From RGIG3528 sp045616485 (lineage in GTDB: Bacteria > Bacillota > Clostridia > Lachnospirales > Lachnospiraceae), in the NCBI GenBank assembly GCA_045616485.1, contig JAZLGU010000055.1, forward strand, positions 1 through 64,000: a stretch of DNA of 64,000 bases. The letters are read 5' to 3'. This document shows, in pieces, positions 24,582 to 33,298 of the stretch. Each line of letters starts with the position of its first letter. The first letter of the stretch is position 1. A program made the translations under genes and the position numbers. Under the pieces are notes generated by a model. The model searched no databases. It was not told where the DNA came from and saw only the letters and a list, made by a program, of their open reading frames with translations.

Positions 24582-25622
24582 ATGGCAGATTTTACCGGTT
24601 ACGGAAAGTACATTGCAGAAAAGACAGGTGAGCTTATAGGTATTGACAGTCCTACAGGCTACACGGAAAATGCTGCTAAGTATGTGCAGGAGACCTTTGA
24701 GTCCCTGGGTTATGTAGCTACCATCACCAGAAAAGGTGGCGTTATTGTAGACCTGGGCGGAAGAGACAGCGAAAACGCTATTTTGCTGGAAGCACATATG
24801 GATACCTTGGGCGGCATGGTAAGAGAGATTACCGGCGAGGGCAGACTTAAGCTTACCAATCTGGGTGGCATGAATCCCAATAATGCAGAGGCTGAAAATG
24901 TCCGGGTAGTGACCAAATTTAATGGTATCTACGAGGGTACGTTACAGCTGGCCAATGCTTCAGTTCACGTAAATGGAGAGTATAGCGATACCAAGCGTGA
25001 ATGGAAGGTTATGGAAGTAGTACTGGATGAGAAGGTTGCTTCCAAAGAAGATGTGAAAAAGCTGGGAATCTCTGTAGGAGATATTGTTTGCTTTGAGCCA
25101 CGCTTCAGAGTCACGGAAAAAGGCTTTATTAAGAGCCGTTTCCTGGATGACAAGCTGTCTGTAGGTATACTTATGGGATTTGCCAAGTACCTTAAAGATG
25201 AAGATATCGAAACAGACAGAAGGATTTACCTGCATATCACTTCATATGAAGAGGTGGGGCATGGGGGCTCAGCATCAGTACCTGCAGGAGTTACAGACGC
25301 TATTTCAGTGGATATGGGCTGCGTAGGCACAGGTCTTGAATGCAAAGAGACAGACGTTTCCATCTGTGCCAAGGATTCAGGCGGTCCCTATGATTACAGC
25401 CTGGTAAAAGAGCTTATTGCAGCTGCAAAGAAGATGGAAGCTTCCTATGCAGTAGATGTATATCCTTTCTACGGATCAGACGTAGAGGCGACTCTTCGCT
25501 CAGGAAATGATATCCGTCATGGTCTTATAGGTGCAGGTGTATATGCCAGCCATGGATACGAGAGAAGCCATGTGGAGGGCGCTGTGAATACACTTAAAAC
25601 CTTAATAGGATTACTTGCGTAA
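24582..25622 (+). CDS. M42-family metallo-aminopeptidase
   Basis: Cytosolic glutamyl aminopeptidase/deblocking aminopeptidase-type enzyme with a two-metal site. The 346-residue protein carries the metal-ligand and catalytic blocks in order: EAHMDTLGG, RFLDDKLSVG, SYEEVGHGGSAS, ISVDMGC and SHGYERSH near the C-terminus. The length matches the M42 family (about 340-360), including the PDZ-like insertion domain. The ATG follows AGGGGGTAAT. Related M42 members include endoglucanase-annotated proteins; peptidase function is the current family view. Confidence 0.88.
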   Translation: MADFTGYGKYIAEKTGELIGIDSPTGYTENAAKYVQETFESLGYVATITRKGGVIVDLGGRDSENAILLEAHMDTLGGMVREITGEGRLKLTNLGGMNPNNAEAENVRVVTKFNGIYEGTLQLANASVHVNGEYSDTKREWKVMEVVLDEKVASKEDVKKLGISVGDIVCFEPRFRVTEKGFIKSRFLDDKLSVGILMGFAKYLKDEDIETDRRIYLHITSYEEVGHGGSASVPAGVTDAISVDMGCVGTGLECKETDVSICAKDSGGPYDYSLVKELIAAAKKMEASYAVDVYPFYGSDVEATLRSGNDIRHGLIGAGVYASHGYERSHVEGAVNTLKTLIGLLA

Positions 25623-25697
25623 CAGTTGCAGTAGTATTTTATTACTATTTCTGCTGGAATTAAGTTGCTAATCTTTATTGTTTCACAGGAGGTATTT

Positions 25698-26090
25698 ATG
25701 CAGGAAGTTTACGAGTTTTTAAAGAAATGTGGCACCTATTATCTTGCTACAGTTGAGGGCGATCAGCCCAGAGTGCGCCCTTTTGGCACTATTGATGTTT
25801 TTGAAGGTAAGCTTTATATCCAGACCGGCAAAATAAAAGCTGTATCAAAGCAGATTCAGGCCAATGCCAAGGTAGAGATCTGTGGATTTGCAGAAGGCAA
25901 ATGGGTAAGAGTAGCAGGTAAGCTTAGACGTGATGACAGAGTAGAAGCAAAGAAGCATATGCTGGATGCTTATCCCAGCCTTCAGAGCATGTATAGAGCT
26001 GAGGATGATAATACTGAAGTCCTTTATTTTGAGGATGCAGTAGCTACTTTCTCATCTTTTGGCGGAGAGCCTAAAGTAGTTAAGTTTTGA
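25698..26090 (+). CDS. pyridoxamine 5'-phosphate oxidase-like flavoprotein (NimC/NimA type)
   Basis: Small FMN-binding split-barrel protein; members reduce nitro compounds or other substrates, but many are uncharacterised. I chose the ATG at 25698, which has AGGAGG six bases upstream and gives a 130-residue protein starting MQEVYEFLKKCGTYYLATVE, the family's usual N-terminus; an upstream in-frame ATG at 25665 adds an unlikely hydrophobic start. Family features are GDQPRVRPFGTIDVFEGKLY and QTGKIKAVSKQI, followed by WVRVAGKL. It is monocistronic by appearance, followed by a terminator at 26142-26174. Confidence 0.85.
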   Translation: MQEVYEFLKKCGTYYLATVEGDQPRVRPFGTIDVFEGKLYIQTGKIKAVSKQIQANAKVEICGFAEGKWVRVAGKLRRDDRVEAKKHMLDAYPSLQSMYRAEDDNTEVLYFEDAVATFSSFGGEPKVVKF

Positions 26091-26141
26091 TGATTAGGGA
26101 CGTTTCTCTTAGGTGATACAAAATAATAGGGTTGATGCCTG

Positions 26142-26176
26142 CTCGTCAGTCAGAAATGGCTGGCGAGTTTTTTTCT
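26142..26176 (+). terminator. intrinsic terminator
   Basis: CTCGTCAG (26142-26149) pairs with CTGGCGAG (26160-26167), with one G-T pair, then a run of seven Ts (26168-26174). It closes transcription of the flavoprotein gene and anything upstream. Confidence 0.85.
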
Positions 26177-26243
26177 TTTCCGGGTAACAGGCACTCCCGG
26201 GGCTCATCAGGACCCCTGTCTTTATTATTTTTACTTCAAACTA

Positions 26244-26271
26244 TTGATAATAATGTCGAAAATGATAGAAT
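26244..26271 (+). promoter_or_regulatory. promoter for 26325-28526 gene group
   Basis: TTGATA (26244-26249), a 16-base spacer and TAGAAT (26266-26271), lying after a terminator and before three closely spaced genes. A plausible sigma-A-type promoter. Confidence 0.5.
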
Positions 26272-26324
26272 AAAATCAGGTAAAAATATAATTGTTTGCC
26301 TGAATAAATGAAACGAGGAATTAC

Positions 26325-26927
26325 ATGGCAAAACTTGAACGGGGCGCTTATGGATATTTAGCCCAAAGAAGAAAAAAAGGTATTATTTTATTTTTTAGCA
26401 TTGTCATTGGTGCTATCGCTATTTTATTTTTAGGATTAGCCTTAAATAAATGGGAGATTACCAATATATTTACAGTAGCGGCCATAGTTATGGTCTTACC
26501 TGCTACCAAGGTTCTGATTCCTATTATCGTCATTGCACCTTTTAAAGGCATTTCCAAGGAAGAATATGAAAAATTAGCTGCCCTTAAGGGGGCTAATGAC
26601 AGCCTATATGTAGATGTATGCTTTACCTCAGGCAGTGAGTTTACTCCCATGCATCTTGATGCTGTTTATGTGCAGAATCATCAGATTATCGGCTACCTTA
26701 GGGACATGAAGCAAAAGGATGAAAAAACAAAAAAGAGAACCAATCCTGATAAGGTCAGGGACTATTTTAAAAAAGAGTTGGAAGCCAGACAGTTAAACAT
26801 GGTGTTCTTTTTGGCTGATTCTGAAAAGAGTCTTAAAAACAGAATGAGCATGAAAGGTGAGGACGAAGAGGGAAAGCCTGCAGACCGCCTGGAAGCTGAG
26901 GAATTTATTAAAACAGCTATCGTTTAG
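26325..26927 (+). CDS. uncharacterised protein with two N-terminal membrane helices
   Basis: A 200-residue protein I do not recognise. It has a basic N-terminus, two hydrophobic segments (about residues 19-40 and 46-72) and a cytosolic domain of about 125 residues (from GISKEEYEKL on) rich in Lys and Glu, with LNMVFFLADSEKSLKNRM near residue 160. The start follows CGAGGAATTAC. It is 15 bases before an rluA-like gene and probably shares the promoter at 26244-26271 with it and recU. A membrane-anchored cytosolic domain is what can be said; no function is assigned. Confidence 0.72.
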   Translation: MAKLERGAYGYLAQRRKKGIILFFSIVIGAIAILFLGLALNKWEITNIFTVAAIVMVLPATKVLIPIIVIAPFKGISKEEYEKLAALKGANDSLYVDVCFTSGSEFTPMHLDAVYVQNHQIIGYLRDMKQKDEKTKKRTNPDKVRDYFKKELEARQLNMVFFLADSEKSLKNRMSMKGEDEEGKPADRLEAEEFIKTAIV

Positions 26928-26941
26928 GAGAGTGACAGAAT

Positions 26942-28030
26942 ATGGTTTCGTTTAATGTATCTAAAAATGAATCCGGACAGCGTTTGGACAAGCTGCTTAT
27001 GAAGGTGTTAAACAAAGCACCTTCTTCCTTTGTCTATAAAATGCTTAGAAAAAAGAATATTACCCTTAACGGGAAAAAAGCGGATGGTTCAGAAAAAACA
27101 GTGGCAGGAGATGAAATAAAGCTTTTTCTTTCTGACGAGACCCTGGCAGGCTTTTCTGACAGGGATTTTTCAAAGGAAGTTTCTGCGGGTCGAAGTGATG
27201 CAGCCATAGCGCCTAAAGACGCTGCTGATAATTCGATTCCACCACTTAAGCCTGAGCTTATCGTGTATGAAGATGAGGATATAATAGTAGTAAATAAGCC
27301 ATTGGGCGTATTATCCCAGAAGGCGGCGCCTACAGATATCTCCATAAACGAAACTATAGTGGAGTATCTTAAAGGGAAAGGTATAGGGGTAAATGAAGCC
27401 TTTACCCCCGGCGTCTGCAACCGTATAGACCGCAATACTTCAGGCCTTATTATTGCAGGCAAGTCCATGGCAGGCCTTCAGGATATGGCAGAGCTTCTTA
27501 AGTCACATGAGGTAGAAAAGTATTATCTTTGCATAGTCTGGGGACATATGTTCAGACCGAAGCACATAAAGGCTTATTTCCTGAAAGATACGGAAAAAAA
27601 TAAGGTTTGTATTTCTGAAGTGGCTAAAGAGGGCTACGAAGAAATAGAGGCAGAATACATTCCTATATTAAATTCCATAGACTGTCCTTTAGGAGACTTT
27701 GCCCTGTTAGCTGTAAAGCTTATAACAGGTAAGCCGCACCAGATAAGAGCCCACCTGGGATCACTTAATCACCCGCTGGTAGGCGACAGTAAGTATGGCT
27801 ATAGAAATATTACCGGTATTAATGCCAAGTATCAGCAGCTTCATTCCTTCATGCTGGTGTTCCCGAAAGACACTATGAGACTTAAAGGAATATCCGGTAA
27901 AAAGATGTACTGCATGCCGGGTACAACTTTTAAAAATACCTGCGGCAAAATTTTTGGAGAAGAGGGCTATAAGCATGCCATCATGGAATTCCAGAGGTCT
28001 AAGGGGTTCAGGCCTGGAGGAGCTCATTAA
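26942..28030 (+). CDS. RluA-family pseudouridine synthase
   Basis: Converts uridines to pseudouridine in 23S rRNA or tRNA. The 362-residue protein has an N-terminal S4 domain (RLDKLLMKVLNKAPSSFVYK, residues 14-33), a variable linker (about 70-95) and the catalytic domain with the RluA signature CNRIDRNTSGLIIAGK, catalytic D163. The KPHQIRAHLGSLNHPLVGD block follows. The linker between S4 and the catalytic domain is longer than usual. The start follows GGAGAGTGACAGAAT. Its last 56 bases overlap the recU start. Confidence 0.9.
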   Translation: MVSFNVSKNESGQRLDKLLMKVLNKAPSSFVYKMLRKKNITLNGKKADGSEKTVAGDEIKLFLSDETLAGFSDRDFSKEVSAGRSDAAIAPKDAADNSIPPLKPELIVYEDEDIIVVNKPLGVLSQKAAPTDISINETIVEYLKGKGIGVNEAFTPGVCNRIDRNTSGLIIAGKSMAGLQDMAELLKSHEVEKYYLCIVWGHMFRPKHIKAYFLKDTEKNKVCISEVAKEGYEEIEAEYIPILNSIDCPLGDFALLAVKLITGKPHQIRAHLGSLNHPLVGDSKYGYRNITGINAKYQQLHSFMLVFPKDTMRLKGISGKKMYCMPGTTFKNTCGKIFGEEGYKHAIMEFQRSKGFRPGGAH

Positions 28031-28526
28031 TCTTACTATAGAAAAATACAGAGATACGGGACTGGCGGTTATTCAGAAAATTCCCACACCCATTACACCT
28101 GTGCAGATGGACAATCAAAGTAAGCACATTACTTTAGCATACTTTGATAAAAAAAGTACGGTGGACTATATAGGCGCGGTACAGGGGCTGCCTGTATGTT
28201 TTGATGCCAAGGAGTGTCAGTTTGACACTTTTACCTTAAATAATATTCATGAACATCAGATGAATTTCATGAAAGATTTTGAGGCGCAGGGTGGGATAGC
28301 CTTTTTCCTGATTAAATATACAAAAAAAGATTTGCTTTATTATATGAGATATCGCGAAATTGCCACCTACTGGGAGCGTAAGGAAAAGGGGGGCAGGAAG
28401 AGCTTTTGTTTTGATGAACTTTCAAAGGAGTGGTTTTTTAAGGAAAATAAGGGGGTATTTATCCCATTTTTGCCTATGATTCAGAAGGATTTGGACGAAA
28501 ATGAAATTGATGAAAAAAGTATTTGA
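27975..28526 (+). CDS. recU: Holliday junction resolvase RecU
   Basis: Resolves Holliday junctions in Gram-positive recombination and chromosome segregation. With the ATG at 27975 (GGAGAAGAGG 10 bases upstream) the protein has 183 residues and begins MPSWNSRGLRGSGLEELIN, the expected short N-terminus with NRG-like motif and the first acidic active-site residues. Further family blocks are IPTPITPVQ, STVDYIG (D64), CFDAKE (D77, E80) and NIHEHQMNFMKDFEAQGG. It overlaps the rluA-like gene by 56 bases in another frame. In bacilli recU usually neighbours a penicillin-binding protein gene; that pairing is absent. The his promoter -35 box overlaps its stop codon. Confidence 0.88.
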   Translation: MPSWNSRGLRGSGLEELINLTIEKYRDTGLAVIQKIPTPITPVQMDNQSKHITLAYFDKKSTVDYIGAVQGLPVCFDAKECQFDTFTLNNIHEHQMNFMKDFEAQGGIAFFLIKYTKKDLLYYMRYREIATYWERKEKGGRKSFCFDELSKEWFFKENKGVFIPFLPMIQKDLDENEIDEKSI

Positions 28527-28551
28527 CATCGATTACATTTTTAGGTATAAT
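28523..28551 (+). promoter_or_regulatory. consensus promoter of the histidine operon
   Basis: TTGACA (28523-28528), 17 bases, then TATAAT (28546-28551): a perfect match to the sigma-A consensus. The -35 box overlaps the recU stop codon. The leader of about 95 bases has no run of His codons and no recognisable T-box, but has a small CAC/GTG hairpin followed by seven Ts at 28601-28617 that could act as a weak attenuator. Confidence 0.9.
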
Positions 28552-28650
28552 CCTAGGACAATTTCATTTGGTAGCGAATTAGCAAATTAGCAATTTAAAG
28601 CACTAAAGTGTTTTTTTCCAAAGGAAGATACGAAAAAGGAATAATTATTT

Positions 28651-29895
28651 ATGGGAAACAAATTATTACACACACCTGCAGGCGTTAGGGATATTTATGG
28701 GGAAGCCTGCATAAGAAAAGAAAGAGCAGAAATAGCCATTAAGCGCGAGATGCGTGAATATGGCTTTCTTGAGATTAAGACTCCCGGACTGGAATATTTT
28801 GATATATTCAATTCCGAAAGAGGCACTGTATCCTCCAGGGATATGTACAAATTTACAGATCGTGATGGTGAGACTCTGGTGCTTCGTCCGGATATCACGC
28901 CACAGGTAGCCAGATGTATAGCCAAGTATTATAGAGAGAATACCATGCCCATTCGTCTTTTTTACCAGGGTAATACCTTTGTGAATAATGACGGACTTAA
29001 GGGTAAATTAAAAGAAATTACCCAGATTGGTGCTGAGCTGGTTAATGCACCGGATCCCACTGCAGATGCGGAAATGATTGCGCTAACCATTGATTCTCTT
29101 AAGGCACTGGGGCTTACAAAATTTCAGATTGAAATTGGTAATGCAGACTTTTTCAGGGGATTATCTGAGACAGCAGGCTTTTCTCAGGAAGAAACAGAAG
29201 AGCTCAGAAGCCTTATTTCTCATAAGAATCTTTTTGGCGTGGAACAGCTTTTATCCAGCAAGGATATTGATGATGAACTGAAAATTATCTTTACCAGCCT
29301 GCCTCTTCAATTTGGCGGTATAGATTTTATTAAAGCATACAAAGAGAAAACCACATCTGATAAGGCTATTAATGCCCTTACCAGATTGGAAGAGATTTAC
29401 GAAAAGCTTTGCCTCTACGGGATGGAAAGCTATATTTCTTTCGATTTAGGTATGCTTTCCCAGTATGATTACTATACAGGGGTGGTTTTCAAAGCATATA
29501 CTCATAAGACAGGTGAGCCTGTAGCCGCAGGTGGCAGATATGACAAGCTTCTTTCTCAGTTTGGCAAGCCTGCACCGGCTATTGGTATTGCTATATATGT
29601 GGACTACGCTCTTAATGCCATGATGCGTCAGGGCATATTAAAGCCGGTAGTGCATGATTCGACTTTGATTCTTTATGATGAAGAATATGAAGCTAAGGCT
29701 ATTGCCATAGCTGGCTCCTTAAGAGCTGATTATCTTAAGGTTATTCTTGTTAAGAGAGATCATAATACCTCTGAGGAGGATTATGAAGCTTTTGCAGACA
29801 GTATTTTGGCCGGTGGCATACTGTATGTAGATGCTACAGATTCTATTCGTATAAAGGATTTGGCTACACGTGAGATTCATGAGAAGAGAATGTAG
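28651..29895 (+). CDS. hisZ: ATP phosphoribosyltransferase regulatory subunit
   Basis: Histidyl-tRNA synthetase paralogue that partners the short HisG to make the active, histidine-sensitive first enzyme of histidine synthesis. The 414-residue protein keeps class II synthetase-like motifs (TDRDGETLVLRPDITPQVAR; GGRYDKL near residue 292) but lacks the synthetase anticodon-binding domain arrangement and sits directly before hisG, which separates it from HisS. The ATG follows GGAATAATTATTT, a modest ribosome binding site. It is the first gene of the operon behind a consensus promoter. Confidence 0.93.
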   Translation: MGNKLLHTPAGVRDIYGEACIRKERAEIAIKREMREYGFLEIKTPGLEYFDIFNSERGTVSSRDMYKFTDRDGETLVLRPDITPQVARCIAKYYRENTMPIRLFYQGNTFVNNDGLKGKLKEITQIGAELVNAPDPTADAEMIALTIDSLKALGLTKFQIEIGNADFFRGLSETAGFSQEETEELRSLISHKNLFGVEQLLSSKDIDDELKIIFTSLPLQFGGIDFIKAYKEKTTSDKAINALTRLEEIYEKLCLYGMESYISFDLGMLSQYDYYTGVVFKAYTHKTGEPVAAGGRYDKLLSQFGKPAPAIGIAIYVDYALNAMMRQGILKPVVHDSTLILYDEEYEAKAIAIAGSLRADYLKVILVKRDHNTSEEDYEAFADSILAGGILYVDATDSIRIKDLATREIHEKRM

Positions 29896-29896
29896 C

Positions 29897-29989
29897 CCTG
29901 CGGCAAAGGAGAAAACAAGGACACGCTTTCTTACGAAAGCTAATGATAGTACTCGCCGTACAGGCCCCCATTGCCTGCGGCAAAGGAGA
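29897..29989 (+). repeat. 16-base direct repeat containing ribosome binding site, hisZ-hisG gap
   Basis: CCTGCGGCAAAGGAGA occurs at 29897-29912 and again at 29974-29989. Only the second copy is positioned to serve the hisG start. Between them GCTTTC (29925-29930) and GAAAGC (29935-29940) form a six-base-pair hairpin. It looks like a small duplication of the intergenic ribosome-binding region. Confidence 0.8.
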
Positions 29990-29993
29990 CAGC

Positions 29994-30632
29994 ATGGAAT
30001 ATATAACATTTGCCCTGGCGAAGGGGCGACTGGCTTACCAGACTCTGGACTTTCTGGAGAAGATTGGCATCACCTGTGAGGAGATGAAGGACAAAGAGTC
30101 CAGAAAGTTGATTTTTACCAATGAAGAATTAAAATTACGTTTTTTCCTGGCAAAGGCCTCTGACGTACCTACATATGTTGAGTATGGCGCTGCCGATATA
30201 GGAGTAGTGGGTAAGGACACAATTTTAGAAGAAAACAGAGATATCTACGAAGTAATGGACTTGGGAGTAGGAAAGTGCAGAATGTGTGTTGCAGGTCCTG
30301 CCAAAGCAGCGCCCCTTCTTTCTTCCGGAGAGCTCATCCGTGTGGCTACCAAGTATCCTCATATAGCCAAGGACTATTTTTTCAATAAGAAGCATCAGAC
30401 AGTAGAGATAATAAAGCTTCACGGCTCCATCGAGCTGGCACCTATTGTTGGTCTTTCTGAAGTGATTGTGGATATTGTAGAGACCGGTACTACACTTAAA
30501 GAAAACGGGCTGCAGGTACTGGAAGAGATTTATCCACTGTCTGCCCGCATGGTAGTAAATCAGGTATCCATGAAGGTGGAAAGAGAGCGAATTAATTCAA
30601 TTATTGAACGTCTCAGGGGGGCACTACTTTGA
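29994..30632 (+). CDS. hisG: ATP phosphoribosyltransferase, short form
   Basis: Catalytic subunit for the first step of histidine synthesis (ATP plus PRPP to phosphoribosyl-ATP). I start it at the ATG at 29994, which has AAAGGAG six bases upstream and gives the family N-terminus MEYITFALAKGRLAYQ; an in-frame upstream ATG at 29943 would add 17 atypical residues. The 212-residue length is the short HisG class that lacks the C-terminal regulatory domain and needs HisZ. The PRPP loop DIVETGTTLKENGL is present near residue 160. The stop codon overlaps the TTG start of hisD by four bases. Confidence 0.95.
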   Translation: MEYITFALAKGRLAYQTLDFLEKIGITCEEMKDKESRKLIFTNEELKLRFFLAKASDVPTYVEYGAADIGVVGKDTILEENRDIYEVMDLGVGKCRMCVAGPAKAAPLLSSGELIRVATKYPHIAKDYFFNKKHQTVEIIKLHGSIELAPIVGLSEVIVDIVETGTTLKENGLQVLEEIYPLSARMVVNQVSMKVERERINSIIERLRGALL

Positions 30633-31945
30633 AAAAGGTTAAATTAAACGCGGAAAACAAGAAAAATCTTTTGGAAGAGCTTTTGAAAAGAAGTCCTAAT
30701 CAGTATACGGAGTATGCTGAGAGAGTACAGGCTATTCTTGACAATGTACGTGAACAGGGCGATAAGGCTGTATTTGAATATACTGAAAAATTTGATAAGG
30801 CAGTTCTTACTGCTGATACAATTAAAGTAACAGAAGCCGAGATTGAAGAGGCATATAAAAAGCTTCCTGCTGACATTCTGGCAGTAATCAGAAAATCTGC
30901 AGAAAACATACGTGCATATCACCAGAAGCAGAAGCAGTACTCCTGGTTTGATTCTGAAGAAAGCGGCATTATTCTGGGCCAGAAGGTGACTGCGATTGAA
31001 GCTGTGGGTGTATATGTACCCGGCGGCAAGGCTGCCTACCCTTCTTCAGTGCTTATGAATGTTATCCCGGCACAGGTGGCAGGAGTTAAGCGTATTGCCA
31101 TGACTACCCCATGTAATGCTGAGGGCGTAGTATATGAGGGCACTCTGGTGGCAGCTCACGAGGCAGGTGTTACAGAGATTTATAAGGTGGGCGGAGCACA
31201 GGCAATTGCTGCCCTGGCTTATGGCACCCAGACCATTAAAAAGGTGGATAAAATAGTAGGACCCGGTAATATTTATGTGGCTCTGGCCAAAAAGGCTGTA
31301 TATGGCTCTGTAGCCATTGATTCTGTAGCAGGACCTTCAGAGGTAATGGTGCTGGCTGACGAAACAGCCAATCCCCGCTATGTGGCAGCAGATTTGCTTT
31401 CTCAGGCAGAGCATGACGAGCTGGCCAGTGCTATTTTAGTTACTACAGATGAAGAGCTGGCAGAAAAGGTGGAAAAGGAAATCGAAGGCTTCCTTCAGGT
31501 GCTGTCCAGACGTACTATTCTGGAAAAATCCCTTAATAATTATGGCTATATTCTTATAGCTGATAATATGGAAGATGCTTTGGATGCAGTGAATTCTGTG
31601 GCTTCAGAGCATTTGGAGATACTTACCCGTGATCCTTTCCAGACTATGACCAAGGTAAGAAATGCAGGAGCTATTTTCCTGGGAGAGTACTCTTCAGAGC
31701 CTTTGGGCGACTACTATGCAGGGCCCAATCATGTACTTCCTACTAATGGTACAGCTAAATTTTTCTCACCTCTTTCGGTAGATGATTTTATAAAAAAGAG
31801 CAGCATAATTTCCTATTCACAGGAGGCACTTCTTGCTGCTTCAGACGATATAATTGCTTTTGCCAAGGCTGAAGGCCTTACTGCACATGCCAATTCAATT
31901 GCAGTAAGATTTGGCAAGGAAGCTCAGGTTTATCCTGTAAAATAA
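30629..31945 (+). CDS. hisD: histidinol dehydrogenase
   Basis: Zinc- and NAD-dependent enzyme for the last two oxidations, L-histidinol to L-histidine. The 438-residue length is standard. Key blocks are GVYVPGGKAAYPSSVLMNVIP, VGGAQAIAALAYGT, KIVGPGNIYVALAKK, DSVAGPSEVMVLADE and SEHLEI, which contain the catalytic Glu/His and zinc ligands. It starts at TTG within the overlap TTGA shared with the hisG stop, with CAGGGGGG as ribosome binding site. Translational coupling to hisG is likely. Confidence 0.96.
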   Translation: MKKVKLNAENKKNLLEELLKRSPNQYTEYAERVQAILDNVREQGDKAVFEYTEKFDKAVLTADTIKVTEAEIEEAYKKLPADILAVIRKSAENIRAYHQKQKQYSWFDSEESGIILGQKVTAIEAVGVYVPGGKAAYPSSVLMNVIPAQVAGVKRIAMTTPCNAEGVVYEGTLVAAHEAGVTEIYKVGGAQAIAALAYGTQTIKKVDKIVGPGNIYVALAKKAVYGSVAIDSVAGPSEVMVLADETANPRYVAADLLSQAEHDELASAILVTTDEELAEKVEKEIEGFLQVLSRRTILEKSLNNYGYILIADNMEDALDAVNSVASEHLEILTRDPFQTMTKVRNAGAIFLGEYSSEPLGDYYAGPNHVLPTNGTAKFFSPLSVDDFIKKSSIISYSQEALLAASDDIIAFAKAEGLTAHANSIAVRFGKEAQVYPVK

Positions 31946-31973
31946 AGGGTAATGCATAAAAGTAGGAGATCAT

Positions 31974-32561
31974 ATGCGAGACGCTAAAATCGAGAGGAAT
32001 ACAAAAGAAACGCAGATTACCTGTTACCTCAATCTTGATGGTACCGGTAAAAGTGAAGTAGATACGGGTATAGGCTTTTTTGACCACATGCTGTCTGCTT
32101 TTGCCCGTCATGGCTTTTTTGACTTAAAGCTTACCTGTAAGGGGGACCTGTACGTAGACTGTCATCATACCATAGAGGATTGCGGTATAGTGCTGGGACA
32201 GGCTGTTAAGGAGGCCCTGGGAGACAAGATGGGGATTAAAAGATATGGTAATTTCCTTCTTCCCATGGATGAAACTCTTGTGCTATGTGCCATAGATCTT
32301 TCCGGCAGGCCCTATCTTAATTTCTCTATTTCTTTTGATACAGAGAGAGTGGGATATTTTGATACAGAGATGGTAAAAGAATTTTTCTATGCTGTTTCCT
32401 ATTCGGCAGGCATGAATCTCCACCTGCAGGAGATGGCAGGCAGCAATTCACACCATAAAATAGAGGCTGCTTTTAAGGGCTTTTCCAAGGCCCTGTCAGA
32501 GGCAGTTACTGTAGATGCCCGTATAGATGGCACACTTTCAACAAAAGGGACTTTGGCATAA
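31974..32561 (+). CDS. hisB: imidazoleglycerol-phosphate dehydratase
   Basis: Dehydrates imidazoleglycerol phosphate to imidazoleacetol phosphate. The 195-residue protein is the stand-alone dehydratase without the phosphatase domain. It shows the manganese-binding His motifs FFDHMLSAFARHG, DCHHTIEDCGI and SNSHHKIEAAFK. AGGAGATCAT precedes the ATG. The substrate-producing HisF/HisH and the following HisC are not encoded nearby. Confidence 0.96.
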   Translation: MRDAKIERNTKETQITCYLNLDGTGKSEVDTGIGFFDHMLSAFARHGFFDLKLTCKGDLYVDCHHTIEDCGIVLGQAVKEALGDKMGIKRYGNFLLPMDETLVLCAIDLSGRPYLNFSISFDTERVGYFDTEMVKEFFYAVSYSAGMNLHLQEMAGSNSHHKIEAAFKGFSKALSEAVTVDARIDGTLSTKGTLA

Positions 32562-32581
32562 TATTTACTGAGGTGCGATTA

Positions 32582-33298
32582 ATGAAACTTTTTCCTGCAA
32601 TTGATATTAGAAGTGGTAGGGCTGTTCGCCTGAAACAGGGTGACTACGACCAGCAGACCGTATATTATGAAGAGCCTTACAAGGCAGCTGTCGACTTTGA
32701 GCTGGCAGGTGCCAGGTATATTCATGTGGTGGACCTGGACGGCGCCAAAGCCGGATGCCCTCAGAATATAGAGGTTATAGATAAGATTATCAGTAATGTT
32801 CATATCCCTATTGAGGTGGGCGGCGGTATCCGTACCATGGAAGATATAGAGACCCGCCTGTCCAGAGGAGTGGACAGGGTTATTCTGGGTACGGCTGCTG
32901 TTAAGAATCCTGATTTTTTAAAGGCCGCCATTGAAAAATACGGTCCTGAAAAAATCGTGGCAGGTATAGATGCAAGAGATGGTGTAGTTATGATTTCCGG
33001 CTGGGAAAAGTCCGGTGACATTACTGCTGTTGATCTGGCTCTTCAGATGAAAAAAATAGGAGCTTCCACCATAATCTATACGGATATCTCCAGAGATGGC
33101 ATGATGGTAGGCTCCAATGTAGAAAAGACCAGGGAGCTGGCAGATATTACAGGTATGAATATTATAGCTTCCGGCGGTATTTCCTCCATGGATGACCTGG
33201 CAGAGCTTAATGAAGCCCATGTATACGGAGCGGTATTTGGTAAGGCTATATACGAAAGAAAAATTAATCTACGGGAGGCTGTGAGACTCTTTGAATAA
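32582..33298 (+). CDS. hisA: ProFAR isomerase (HisA)
   Basis: Amadori isomerase acting on ProFAR to PRFAR. The ATG at 32582 has GAGGTG seven bases upstream and gives the normal N-terminus MKLFPAIDIRSGRAVRLKQG; an in-frame GTG at 32573 is less likely. The 238-residue barrel shows catalytic Asp in FPAIDI, phosphate-binding GGGIRTMEDIE and IIASGGISSMDDL, and D in TDISRDGM. Its end overlaps the next gene by 8 bases. Confidence 0.95.
   Translation: MKLFPAIDIRSGRAVRLKQGDYDQQTVYYEEPYKAAVDFELAGARYIHVVDLDGAKAGCPQNIEVIDKIISNVHIPIEVGGGIRTMEDIETRLSRGVDRVILGTAAVKNPDFLKAAIEKYGPEKIVAGIDARDGVVMISGWEKSGDITAVDLALQMKKIGASTIIYTDISRDGMMVGSNVEKTRELADITGMNIIASGGISSMDDLAELNEAHVYGAVFGKAIYERKINLREAVRLFE

Noticed and set aside
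24558..24797. Minus-strand ORF over the start of the M42 peptidase gene
   Set aside because: No ribosome binding site, overlaps a well-supported gene on the other strand, atypical composition.
28551..28650. T-box riboswitch or His leader peptide before hisZ
   Set aside because: No T-box consensus and no run of His codons were found; only a small hairpin with a T-run is present.
28651..29895. Histidyl-tRNA synthetase (HisS)
   Set aside because: Context directly before short hisG and the lack of the anticodon-binding part favour HisZ.
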